Below are positions 28,511 through 38,018 of a DNA stretch of 64,000 bases, in pieces. Positions within the stretch are counted from its first letter, which is position 1, and each line of letters begins with the position of its first letter. The notes beneath the pieces were generated by a model. That model made no database searches. It worked only from the letters and a program-made list of their open reading frames with translations, and was not told the origin of the DNA. The stretch is from contig QQND01000002.1 in the NCBI GenBank assembly GCA_003402745.1, positions 1 to 64,000 of the forward strand, in the 5' to 3' direction. The position numbers and the translations under genes are program-made. Source of the stretch: Verrucomicrobiota bacterium. Its GTDB lineage: Bacteria; Verrucomicrobiota; Verrucomicrobiia; Chthoniobacterales; Chthoniobacteraceae.

Positions 28511-31500
28511 ATGTCCTCCCAATACGTAGCCAAACTCGAACAGATCGGCCGGAGCCTCAATCTCTGGCGCGCGGAGCTTCAGCTTTCGCTTGGATTGGCG
28601 GTGATTGGTGGTTGGGTGTGGGCCCTAGGATTGCTCGACGTTTGGCTGCGCATGGAGCGCTCGGCGCGGATCGCAACGTGGTTTGTTTTGCTAGGGCTTA
28701 TCGGGGCCACGCTTTGGGTGGTGCGCAGTGCTTTAAGGACGGTCTTTACGCTCGAGAGCGTGGCTGCGACGCTGGAAAAGGCATTCCCGCAGCTTGACAA
28801 TCGTCTGATCAATTATCTGCAGCTTTCGCGCAACCCGGAGGGAGATCCGTTTAAAGTCGCTTATGTGAAGGCTGGTGTGCCGGCTTTTCAGAACCTCGAC
28901 CCGCGGAAAATGCGAGATCGAGCAAAACACCGTCGCAATTGGATGGCTGCTGCAATGGCCTCGGTGCTGCTTCTTTTGCCCCTCTTTGTTTTTGGTCAAG
29001 CGTGGTCCGTGGCGCTTTGGCGAACGGTGAATCCTTTCACGACGATGGCCCCGCCGAGTCTAACGAGAATTTTAAAGGTAGAACCCGGTCATTCGACGGT
29101 GGTCCAGGGCGATGCGCTCTCGCTCAATTGCACGGTGAAGGGTTTTGAAGGGCACGAGGTGCGCGTGGAAATTGAACCCAACGACTCAATCAAAAGCGTG
29201 TATTCCATTGGTTATGTGCGAGGTGGGGAAGCGCAGGATTTCAGCTACAGGCTGCCCAAAGTCACCACTGGCTTTCGCTATCGTTTCAGGGCCGGAGACG
29301 CGCAGGGGTCTGAGTGGTTCGTCATTGGCACGCGGCCTCCGCCCGCTTTTACGGGGATTTCGATTGTGGTTGTTCCTCCCTCTTACATGAGGATTCCCGT
29401 GCGCACGATTGATGCACGTGAAGGCCGGTTGTTGATCCCGGAAGGTTCGGCGGTGCGTCTTACCACTACAGCCAACGTGCCTCTTGCCGGCGTCAAAACG
29501 GGCGGGGTATCCAAAGAGCCAATTCAGTTTTCGATGGTCGGCGACAATCCGAATGTATGGACGGCTAGTTTGTTGATCACCGCCGGTTCGTCTTTCGCTC
29601 TGCGTGGCGAGGACACTTCGTCTCTCGCATTTGAGGAGACCATTCCGTTCGCGGTGGAACCGGACAAGGCCGCGGGCATTGAAATTGTTTCGCCTGGGAG
29701 CCGCGCAACGCTTCCCCGCGGGGAACGGCCGCAGATTGAATTTCGTGTGGCCGACGACTTTGGAATTTCGGCGGTCGTATTGGAGGAAGTGAAGTTGGAT
29801 GCGACTCCCGAAGATTCCGGAACGGAGTTGAAGCGTTGGAAGGTGGACGGACTTCGGGAGTTCCGGCAGGTTTGGCGCAGTGAAACTGCTCCCTCGGGTG
29901 GAACTGATGTGGCCTATCGTCTTATCGCCTTCGATAACAAGCCGCGCAGCCCTAATCGATCGGTCTCGGCGAATGTGGTTTTCAACGTCCCGCTTGCGGC
30001 TGAGGCGGCAAAGCAACAGGAAGCGCTCGACAAAGAAGCCCGGACGAATATTGAAAAAGCCATCGAGTTGCAGAAAAAAAATTTAGCGGACACCACGCGC
30101 TACAAGGAAGCGCTCAAGTCGACGCAGGAGGGAAAGTGGAAGGGCGCGGCGGAAGTGCAGACGGAGATTCGCAGCATTGTGCACGATCTCTTGGCCAATC
30201 CGCTTAAACCGCTCGGGAACCTCAGCGGGGCTGTGCAAAAGCTTTATGTAAACGAGATGGTACTCGTGGTGGACGCTCTGCAGTCTGTTCCAGCGGCTGA
30301 TGAAAGGAAGAAGGGGACGCTGGCTGCGGAAGCCGTCGTGTTGGAGACGACAATTTTGAAACACTTGACGTCGGCAGTTGCAGCGCAAGACGGGGCCAAA
30401 ATTGAGCGGAGTGTAGGAGGCCTTAGCACGTTGCTAGAATCTCTTCTGCGCAACCAGAATACGGCGCTCAAGCAGACCCTGAGCGTTGTTGAAAGCAAAG
30501 CAAAGGTGGGCAAGCCGCTGGTTGACATGCAGGACAAAATCGGAGCGGAAATGGCCAGCTTTCTTGCTGCGTGCAAGGAAGAGGCCGCGCAAGCCATACA
30601 AACCGATGCTGCGCTCGCTGGCACGATCGAACGTATGGTGGCAAAAGCCAATGAACTTAAGATTCGCAGTGACATGGTAATCGCCGCTGAGCGACTTGAA
30701 CAGAATCAGAGCGGCGACGCGGTTCCCTTGGAGGAGCGTGTGGTTAGTGGGTTGAAGGTTTTGCAGGCGATGTTCGATCAAATCAAGCTGCAGGAGGAAG
30801 TGGAGAAGCGAGAGCTTTTGACGGAGGCCGTGAAGCAAGCCAAGGACAAGATCGAGAAGCTTGAAGCGCTCAACGAAAAAGTGAAGGAAGCGATGGAGCA
30901 GGTGAAGGGCCAGAAGAACAAGGATGACCAGAAGATGGACGAGATGGAGGAAGAGGTTGCAGCGTTAAAGGCAAACATCAAAGAGGCGCTGCTTGAGATT
31001 CCCAACGACTTGCATATTTTCACGGAGTTGAATGTCGCCAACGACCTCGTTGAGGATGTTTTTTCAGTGTTTCAGGAAATTGAGCAGGAAAAAGGATCCG
31101 AGCAGGACGGGGCGGATCAGGTCAAGGAGGCGGGCTTTGCCAAGGAGGACGCGCTCCTCGCCCAGATGGGTGAGGCAAAGAAGCGCCTGGATGCCATGGA
31201 AATCTGGCTGGCGGAAAAGCCTGATGAGCTGAAGGTGACCACGGAGGCCCATGACAAGGCCGAAATGCCGGAATCGGGCATCGCGCTCGCTGAGCTCGCC
31301 GCCGCTGCTCAGGATCTTTTGAGTGATCTTCTTAAAGAGGACAAAAAAATGGCGGAGGAGGCCAATGACAGTGCCACCAATCATGCGATGCCTGATGTCA
31401 CCCCGGGTGGCGAAGTGGCCGAAGGGGACATTTCATCGTTTGCAGCTCAGGGAAAGAGCGGCAACCAGACGCCCGACCATAAGGAACAGGACGGCAGATC

Positions 31501-32092
31501 GAATGTCGGCCGGCAGGGGATGTCTGTGGGTGAGACGGCAGCGGGTTCGGGCACCATTGGCGAGGGGGATAAGAACATTGAAGCGCGTCGAACAGAGGAG
31601 CCGATGCAGAGTGGCAAAGTGGACCTTGCCGGTGAGGCCGACACGAAGGCAACTGGCGGAGGGAAGCTTGGGACAGGCAAGGCAGATTCTATGGGCATGG
31701 GCGGGGGGGCAGAGCGCGTGGATTCCATGGAAGCAGGTTCCAACGAAGGAATGGCTGCACTGATGGCGCGCCAAGCCGATGCTCTTTACGCGAAGGCGTC
31801 GATGAAGAATGTGCGTGTGGATTCGCTAAAGTCCGCTGCGCATGAGTTGAAGCAGGCCTCCGATGCGGTGGCGAAGGGGAATATTGAACAGATGCGGGAA
31901 TTTCGTAACATGGCGATTTCTTCGTTGAGCCGTGCGACGACAAACCTTTCTGCCGCACCCTCGGGAGCAATGGAGGCGAAGGGTGCAACGGGCGCTCTGA
32001 ACGGAATGATTGAAAGTGGTCCGGACCACGCTCCACCGAAATACCGGGGCAAGGTTGCTGAATATTACAAGGCGCTAAACGGTGCTCTATGA
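28511..32092 (+). CDS. Large membrane protein with coiled-coil region (DUF4175-like)
   Basis: ORF 28331-32092; likely start MSSQYVAKLEQIGRSLNLWRAELQLSLGLAVIGGWVWALGLLDVWLRME; TM helices then long Lys/Glu-rich coiled coil. Confidence 0.65.
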   Translation: MSSQYVAKLEQIGRSLNLWRAELQLSLGLAVIGGWVWALGLLDVWLRMERSARIATWFVLLGLIGATLWVVRSALRTVFTLESVAATLEKAFPQLDNRLINYLQLSRNPEGDPFKVAYVKAGVPAFQNLDPRKMRDRAKHRRNWMAAAMASVLLLLPLFVFGQAWSVALWRTVNPFTTMAPPSLTRILKVEPGHSTVVQGDALSLNCTVKGFEGHEVRVEIEPNDSIKSVYSIGYVRGGEAQDFSYRLPKVTTGFRYRFRAGDAQGSEWFVIGTRPPPAFTGISIVVVPPSYMRIPVRTIDAREGRLLIPEGSAVRLTTTANVPLAGVKTGGVSKEPIQFSMVGDNPNVWTASLLITAGSSFALRGEDTSSLAFEETIPFAVEPDKAAGIEIVSPGSRATLPRGERPQIEFRVADDFGISAVVLEEVKLDATPEDSGTELKRWKVDGLREFRQVWRSETAPSGGTDVAYRLIAFDNKPRSPNRSVSANVVFNVPLAAEAAKQQEALDKEARTNIEKAIELQKKNLADTTRYKEALKSTQEGKWKGAAEVQTEIRSIVHDLLANPLKPLGNLSGAVQKLYVNEMVLVVDALQSVPAADERKKGTLAAEAVVLETTILKHLTSAVAAQDGAKIERSVGGLSTLLESLLRNQNTALKQTLSVVESKAKVGKPLVDMQDKIGAEMASFLAACKEEAAQAIQTDAALAGTIERMVAKANELKIRSDMVIAAERLEQNQSGDAVPLEERVVSGLKVLQAMFDQIKLQEEVEKRELLTEAVKQAKDKIEKLEALNEKVKEAMEQVKGQKNKDDQKMDEMEEEVAALKANIKEALLEIPNDLHIFTELNVANDLVEDVFSVFQEIEQEKGSEQDGADQVKEAGFAKEDALLAQMGEAKKRLDAMEIWLAEKPDELKVTTEAHDKAEMPESGIALAELAAAAQDLLSDLLKEDKKMAEEANDSATNHAMPDVTPGGEVAEGDISSFAAQGKSGNQTPDHKEQDGRSNVGRQGMSVGETAAGSGTIGEGDKNIEARRTEEPMQSGKVDLAGEADTKATGGGKLGTGKADSMGMGGGAERVDSMEAGSNEGMAALMARQADALYAKASMKNVRVDSLKSAAHELKQASDAVAKGNIEQMREFRNMAISSLSRATTNLSAAPSGAMEAKGATGALNGMIESGPDHAPPKYRGKVAEYYKALNGAL

Positions 32093-32970
32093 ACCGGGTC
32101 CGGTCTGGATTGGTGGTGGGACTGTTTTTCGGAATGGGCATCGGTGCCTGCGATTCAAAGACGCGAGGGAAGGCATCGGAAAGGGTTCGTGAATTAAATG
32201 AGATTCCGATGGAGCAGTTGCGCGTGATGCTCAAGGGCTATCCGGGCGATTGGCGTTCCGCGAGCGAGGTTGGTAGCGGGAAGCAGGAGCCCGTTTTGCA
32301 AAAAGAGGCGCCTCAGGAAGCGAAGCGAATTACACTACAAGCTCCAGGTCTCAGCAGCCTTGGCGAAATGCCTGTTCGGGAGGCGATCGCAGCACGCAGA
32401 AGCGCGCGGCAGTTTTCGGAGGCTCCGATTTCGTTGGAAGAACTTGGCTATCTTTTATGGGCAACGCAGGGGGTCACAGGGATAGAAAAGGATGACGATG
32501 GGAGAATTCTGCGACAGCACCGTGCAGCGCCTTCTGCCGGGGGGCGCTACCCGCTGGAAACCTATCTCTGCATTCAAAGGGTTGAAGGAATTCCTAAAGG
32601 CCTCTATCGCTACCTTCCAGCAGAACATGCACTTTTAGTGGTTCGCGAGGACGAAGGGCTTTTGGCAGATATAGGAGCTGCGTGTTATGAAAGCGCCTCA
32701 GCAAAAGGGGCTGCGGTGATTTTTATTTGGTCAGCAACGCCTTATCGCACCGAATGGAAGTACGCCTACCTCGCGCACCGGATGATCGCGATGGAGGCGG
32801 GGCATGTGTGCGAAAACTTGTACCTCGCTGCGGAGTCCTGCCGCATCGGGGTCTGCGCACTTCTGTCCTACCATCAGCCCCGGGTGGATCAGTTGCTGGG
32901 GTTGGACGGAAGGGATGAATTTGCAATCTATCTCGCTTGTGTCGGCAAGGCAGCAGCAGGCGATCAATGA
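32089..32970 (+). CDS. SagB/ThcOx-type nitroreductase-family flavin oxidoreductase with lipoprotein-like signal
   Basis: MPVREAIAARRSARQFSEAPISLEELGYLLWATQGVTG...RAAPSAGGRYPLETYLCI...MEAGHVCENLYLAAESCRIGVCAL; N-terminal MNRVRSGLVVGLFFGMGIGAC; ATGA overlap with the upstream gene. Confidence 0.88.
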   Translation: MNRVRSGLVVGLFFGMGIGACDSKTRGKASERVRELNEIPMEQLRVMLKGYPGDWRSASEVGSGKQEPVLQKEAPQEAKRITLQAPGLSSLGEMPVREAIAARRSARQFSEAPISLEELGYLLWATQGVTGIEKDDDGRILRQHRAAPSAGGRYPLETYLCIQRVEGIPKGLYRYLPAEHALLVVREDEGLLADIGAACYESASAKGAAVIFIWSATPYRTEWKYAYLAHRMIAMEAGHVCENLYLAAESCRIGVCALLSYHQPRVDQLLGLDGRDEFAIYLACVGKAAAGDQ

Positions 32971-32971
32971 C

Positions 32972-35242
32972 ATGGAGATTCCGGATTACCAACCCTTCTA
33001 TATTAAGTCCGCGGACGGTTTGCGTTCGGAGATAGCGAGACTTGGTTTGGAGATTCCATTTGAGGAGGACATTTCACCGCTTGCCCGATCGCTCACCGTT
33101 GGAGGCACGTTCGTTCCTAACCGTTTTTGCGCGCAGCCGATAGCGGGAGGTGATGCGCTGGAAGGAGGGGTGCCGAGCTCGCTCACGCGTCGTCGTTACG
33201 TCACTTACGCGAGAGGAGCTTTTGGCTTGATCTGGGTCGAACGCACTGTCGCGCTTGAGGCAGAGAGACAAGGGCGTCTGTGTTTGTCTGCTTCGAGCGT
33301 TTCTCAATTTGCTTCTCTGCTCGGCGAAATTTGCGATGCGGCGCCGAGGCCTCCTGTGGTGGTGCTTCAGCTCGCTTCGGCGCAACCGGAGGCGTTGGTG
33401 TCTGCTGCGAAGCTTGCGAGGGATGCTGGGTTTGATGGCGTGGATATTCAGGGCGAGCGCGAGAGTCTGCCCGAAACCCTCGCACGGGTTCGTGAGGCCG
33501 TCCCCGAACTTTTGCTCGCCACGCGGCTTTGCGCCTACGAGGGATTTCGCGGCGGGTTCGGTGTCTCTTCGGGCGATTTTCGGAAATATGATTTATCCGC
33601 GCCGACGGCGTATGTGCGGCGGTTGGTTGAAAGCGGGCTGCAGTTGCTAAATGTGACTTCGGCGAGTCCGGTGTTAATGGGAGGAAAGCGGGGTGAGCAG
33701 GCGAAATTAGATTACGAAAATCCAGACGAGCATCCGCTGATGACATTGGCCAGGCAACTGGCGCTCGTGCGGGCTTTGCGCGCCAGTTTTCCGAACCTCC
33801 CGCTGATTGGAAGCGGGCTAAGTTGGTTGCGACAATTTGCGCCGCAGGTCGCCGCCGGTGCTTTGATGGGCGGGTCGATGGATCTTGTAGGATTTGGTCG
33901 GTCCGCCTTGGCATGTCCTGATTTACCTGCCCGGGTGGTTAGCGGGGAGCTGTTGGATGCGGGTTCGACCTGTATGGTTTGTTTCGCCTGTTCTGAATTG
34001 GAACGGGCCGGCAGGGCCGTGGGTTGCGTGCTTCGCGACGCGGAGACGTACGGAGCCGTTTTCCGCGGGATGCGAAGTCTTGAGGGGGATCGACTGGCCT
34101 CGGGTGCAGGGCGTTGTCATCTGTGTGAGGCCGCGCCGTGCCAGGCAAAATCCCCGACGCGGACGGATATTCCATCGTTTATAAAGGCATTTCGTGAAGG
34201 GAAGGAGCAGGTTGCCTATGAAATGCTCAGAGCTGGAAATCCGCTTCCTGAAATGGTTTCACTCACAGGCCCCGCGTGGCTTGAGGAAGAGGGGGCCTGC
34301 ATTGAGAGAGCATTGACCGGAGAATCGGTGCCGATTAACGATCTGCGATATGCAATCGCGTGGCGCGCCCGGGAGCGAGGGCAGACTGGGGTTTGTGTTC
34401 CGCCGGCGAGCACTGGTAAAAGTGTGGTGGTCGTTGGAGGAGGACCCACGGGGATCGCTGCCGCGGTGCGCCTTGTCGAATTGGGGCATCACGTGCGCAT
34501 TAGTGAAGCGGCAACGCGTCTTGGAGGTGTTCCTGCCCGTCTTCTTTCCATCCGCCGAGCGATGGCAGATCCGAGTGCCGAGATTGAGGCGCTATTACGC
34601 CCCGCGATCACTGCGGGAAGGTTGAGTGTTGTGTTTGGTGAAACCCTGGGCTGCAACGTTTTTGTGTCAGCTCTTCTTTCTGAATACGACGCGGTTTTGG
34701 TTTCTGTGGGGTTATGGAAGGAGCGTTCGCTGGGGGGAGGGGAGGGAGTGATGGGTGCGTTGGAGCTTCTTGAAAATGGGTTGGGAGTCATTCCCCGGCG
34801 GGTGGCGGTACTCGCGGGGGGGGATAGCGCGATGGATGCCTGCCGGTTTCTTACAGCGCGGGGCGGCGTCGAGATTTATGTAATCTTTGGCGGGCCGCGA
34901 TCGGAAATGCACTGGCACATGGCGGAGAGCTGGTTTGCAAGCCCCGGGGTGAACGCGATGATGGGCTGGCAGCCTCTTGGTTACGCGCGTGACGGTTCTG
35001 GAAGACTTCTTGGGGTCCAATTGCGACACGCGGAATTCGGTTTGGAGATGACCCTCGAAGTGGACCTTGTTGTAGAGGCGATGGGGTTGGAGCTGGCGGA
35101 AAATCTCCTGCCGGAAGGGGCGAACAAGGAGAGCCGAGTTTATATGGCGGGGGCCATGGTGAATGGTGGACGCTCTGTTGGACAATGTGTTGCCGAAGGC
35201 CATTCAATGGCAGAGGTGATTCATAGAAATCTGTTAAGATGA
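32972..35242 (+). CDS. Fusion of OYE/dienoyl-CoA-reductase-like TIM barrel with Fe-S motifs and GltD-like FAD/NAD(P) domain
   Basis: ORF 32804-35242; likely start MEIPDYQPF at 32972. CMVCFACSELERAGRAVGC, CHLCEAAPCQAKSPTRTDIPSFI, VVVVGGGPTGIAAAVRLVELGHHV, VAVLAGGDSAMDACRFL. Confidence 0.85.
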   Translation: MEIPDYQPFYIKSADGLRSEIARLGLEIPFEEDISPLARSLTVGGTFVPNRFCAQPIAGGDALEGGVPSSLTRRRYVTYARGAFGLIWVERTVALEAERQGRLCLSASSVSQFASLLGEICDAAPRPPVVVLQLASAQPEALVSAAKLARDAGFDGVDIQGERESLPETLARVREAVPELLLATRLCAYEGFRGGFGVSSGDFRKYDLSAPTAYVRRLVESGLQLLNVTSASPVLMGGKRGEQAKLDYENPDEHPLMTLARQLALVRALRASFPNLPLIGSGLSWLRQFAPQVAAGALMGGSMDLVGFGRSALACPDLPARVVSGELLDAGSTCMVCFACSELERAGRAVGCVLRDAETYGAVFRGMRSLEGDRLASGAGRCHLCEAAPCQAKSPTRTDIPSFIKAFREGKEQVAYEMLRAGNPLPEMVSLTGPAWLEEEGACIERALTGESVPINDLRYAIAWRARERGQTGVCVPPASTGKSVVVVGGGPTGIAAAVRLVELGHHVRISEAATRLGGVPARLLSIRRAMADPSAEIEALLRPAITAGRLSVVFGETLGCNVFVSALLSEYDAVLVSVGLWKERSLGGGEGVMGALELLENGLGVIPRRVAVLAGGDSAMDACRFLTARGGVEIYVIFGGPRSEMHWHMAESWFASPGVNAMMGWQPLGYARDGSGRLLGVQLRHAEFGLEMTLEVDLVVEAMGLELAENLLPEGANKESRVYMAGAMVNGGRSVGQCVAEGHSMAEVIHRNLLR

Positions 35243-36504
35243 AATTACAGTCTCGAAAAAAAATGGCGCATGACCGGTGTGTCGATCCGGCGCAAACCAT
35301 TGCGCGCTTGGAAGCGATTATCCGCCCCAGATATGACTACTGGTTACACGAGGAGATTGTTTCGGACGAACTGCATTGGTCGGCGATGTTTATTGAAGGG
35401 CTTGAGTTCCGGTCGATGGGGAAGGGCGTGACGGCGGAGAGCAGCCGGGCTGGAGCGCTTGCGGAGGGGGCCGAATGGCTGCTTGCGCGGGCGACAGAGG
35501 AGCTCCCCGGTTACATGGTGGCGAGCGAGGAAGCGGTGTGTGAGGCAGTTTCGTTCGCGTCGCTCCTTGGCCATGTTGCTTCCGCGACTCCGCCCGTGTT
35601 AGACCGGATTCGTGCGCTTGAAGAAGCCTGTCATTGGGTGAATGGTTATTCGTTGATTCATGAGAGGACGGTGAAGGTGCCGCTAGAATATGTCCGGTTG
35701 ATCAGTGGTCCCAATGGGAAGGCAACCGGAAACAATATCGAGGAAGCGATTCTGCATGCGGGCTTGGAGGTTTTGGAACGGCGCGCTCAAATTGCGGTGC
35801 TGCGGAATCGAATGGTGGTTCCGACGATAGATGCTGCGACAGTTTCAGAGCCTTGGGTGCAGCGGCAAATTGAGTTTTTGCGTGGCCACGGAATCGAGGT
35901 TGTCCTAAAGGATCTCAGTTTTGGCGGCGTGCTTCCCTGCATCGGAGCTTACTTTTTGGACCACAACATTCCGGAGGGTTACCAGTTCCGGCATTTTTTC
36001 AAAATAGGAACGTCCTTCGATACGCGTGAGGCGTTACTGCGGATGTTTACCGAATACGCCCAAGGCAGGAGCAAGCACGAGTTCTTGATTCCGGGTTCAA
36101 AGGATCTCGAATCTCAAATTGAAACGTTGCTCGCTTATGATTTTCGAAAGCTGCCAAGCCAACCTGAGGACTGCGATAATTTTATGTCCTCTTTCATGTT
36201 CGGGTTTGTCCCCTATCGGAATGCTGATTTCTTTAAAGAAGGCGAAATCGTTCCCATGGTGTATGGCGAATTGCGGGAGGACTGTCTTGAGGACATCCAA
36301 GAGGTGTGTGCGATTTGCGACACGCTCGGGAAGGACTGCATTGTTGTTGACCTTTCGGACCCAGACGCAGGTTTCCCCGTGGTGCAAGTGGTGGTTCCAG
36401 GCTATTCGGATGTCCTGCCGTTTCATCCGGCCGATAGTTCTGGTTTGTTCAGGCGCTGGACCCGCACAGAAGTGCTGGAGTCATATCAGCAGTTTGAGTT
36501 TTAA
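35239..36504 (+). CDS. YcaO-family protein
   Basis: 421 aa; FRSMGKGVTAESSRAGALAEGAEWLLAR, NGKATGNNIEEAILHAGLEVLERRA, VVPGYSDVLPFHP; ATGA overlap with the upstream gene. No PxPxP tail (ends YQQFEF). Confidence 0.88.
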   Translation: MKLQSRKKMAHDRCVDPAQTIARLEAIIRPRYDYWLHEEIVSDELHWSAMFIEGLEFRSMGKGVTAESSRAGALAEGAEWLLARATEELPGYMVASEEAVCEAVSFASLLGHVASATPPVLDRIRALEEACHWVNGYSLIHERTVKVPLEYVRLISGPNGKATGNNIEEAILHAGLEVLERRAQIAVLRNRMVVPTIDAATVSEPWVQRQIEFLRGHGIEVVLKDLSFGGVLPCIGAYFLDHNIPEGYQFRHFFKIGTSFDTREALLRMFTEYAQGRSKHEFLIPGSKDLESQIETLLAYDFRKLPSQPEDCDNFMSSFMFGFVPYRNADFFKEGEIVPMVYGELREDCLEDIQEVCAICDTLGKDCIVVDLSDPDAGFPVVQVVVPGYSDVLPFHPADSSGLFRRWTRTEVLESYQQFEF

Positions 36505-36531
36505 ATTGCGCGGTGGCGCCGCTGACCTTGT

Positions 36532-37794
36532 TTAACGCCCGATGCACCAGAGGTGTTTTTCGGTGCGGAGAAAAAGCCTGCCCTCGGCTGGAACGACGGA
36601 GGCGTTCATGAGACCGTCGTCGAGTGCGTTGGTGGCGAGCAGTTGAAAGTCGGGGGCGGCTTTGAGGATAAAAACATCTCCTGCCTGGTTGTTGACGTAA
36701 ATGCGATCTCCGCTGAGGACCATGCTTGCCCAGCTTTCGGAGCGGCCTCTGGGTCCCGTGAGACGTTCCTCCCAGACGCTTTCGCCGGTTGCGAGTTGAA
36801 TGCATTGCGCTGTTCCGGGGCTGTTTAAAATGTACAGGAAGCCTCCGCTGATGACGCCGCTCCCGATCCGCTGCTTGTCGCGGAGCTTCTGCCAGAGGCG
36901 CTTTTGGGTGACATCTCCATCGCCGCCTGGGGCTACCGCAACGGTGCTTCCTCCGTATCCCCCGGAGCCGATTACCAATCCCTCGCCAGTCATGGCTGAG
37001 GTGTACAGGAGGGGGTTGAGACCCTCGCAAAACCAGAGCTCCTTGCCTGTCTCGGGATCAAAGGCGGAAAGTTTTCCCGGCAGGCTCAGGACTAATTCGG
37101 TCCGCGTTTTGGTTTGGACGAGCAAGGGGGTGCTCCAGGAACCGATTTCTCCTTCCTTTCCTGCAAAGCCGTCGGTGCGCACCTGCGGATGGACTTTCGG
37201 AAAATCCACCTGCCAGAGTTTGTCACCTGTTCTTTTATCGAAGGCTGCCAGAAAGTGGCGGGAGCCTGGACCGAAGTGCACGAAGCAGTGTTTGTCGTCC
37301 AAAACGGGGGACGCAGCGTAACCCCACTGGTGGTCGAGATCCCCGAGATCAACGCGCCAGAGTTCATTGCCGGCGAGGTCGTATGCGAACAAGCCAGCCG
37401 CGCCGAAATAGGCGACTACGCGTTCGCCGTCGGTCACAGGTGAGGCGGCACAGGGGGTGTTCGTGGGATGAAATTGTTCGGGGCGAGAGGCCAGCGTGCT
37501 GGTTTGCCAGAGGAGACCTCCGTCCTTGGCGTTTAAGCACCACAGCATGCGTTCCTGACCCCGAGCCTGCGTGAGAAATACACGGTCGCCCCAAACAATG
37601 GGAGTGCTGTTGCCTTTTTGGGGAAGGGCGCATTTCCAAACAACATTTTTTTCGGAGGACCAGTGAGTGGGCAGGTCTTCCTCCGAGGTAATTCCCGTAC
37701 CGTGAGGCCCACGCCACTGGGGCCAGGGCGTTGCGTTTGCAGGAAGAGACAGGACCAGGAAAAAAACCGACCAGAGGAAATCTTTGTAGTTCAT
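36532..37794 (-). CDS. Secreted PQQ-like beta-propeller protein
   Basis: 420 aa; WPQWRGPHGTGITSEEDLPTHWSSEKNVVWKCALP; repeated blades such as FDPETGKELWFCEG. Confidence 0.9.
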   Translation of the reverse strand: MNYKDFLWSVFFLVLSLPANATPWPQWRGPHGTGITSEEDLPTHWSSEKNVVWKCALPQKGNSTPIVWGDRVFLTQARGQERMLWCLNAKDGGLLWQTSTLASRPEQFHPTNTPCAASPVTDGERVVAYFGAAGLFAYDLAGNELWRVDLGDLDHQWGYAASPVLDDKHCFVHFGPGSRHFLAAFDKRTGDKLWQVDFPKVHPQVRTDGFAGKEGEIGSWSTPLLVQTKTRTELVLSLPGKLSAFDPETGKELWFCEGLNPLLYTSAMTGEGLVIGSGGYGGSTVAVAPGGDGDVTQKRLWQKLRDKQRIGSGVISGGFLYILNSPGTAQCIQLATGESVWEERLTGPRGRSESWASMVLSGDRIYVNNQAGDVFILKAAPDFQLLATNALDDGLMNASVVPAEGRLFLRTEKHLWCIGR

Positions 37795-38018
37795 GGGAAG
37801 GGAACAGGGGCTGGGGAATGACGGGTCGATGAGTTAACCCGTGAAACTGTGATGCTACAGACTTATCAGCGGGGAGCCCAGAGGAGAGTGAGGCTGAAAA
37901 CCTTGGCTTCCTGACACCTCTCTGGAAACCGATTCCAGCCTGTTTGTTTTGGGGTTGAGGGGAATGGCTTACAGCGAGCAGCTGAGCCGCTTTTTAATTT
38001 CAGAAAAGGCGATACAGG

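Noticed and set aside
36505-36531. Search for a RiPP precursor directly next to YcaO
   Set aside because: The 27-bp convergent gap to the PQQ-propeller gene is too short to encode one, and no gap exists between the cassette genes.
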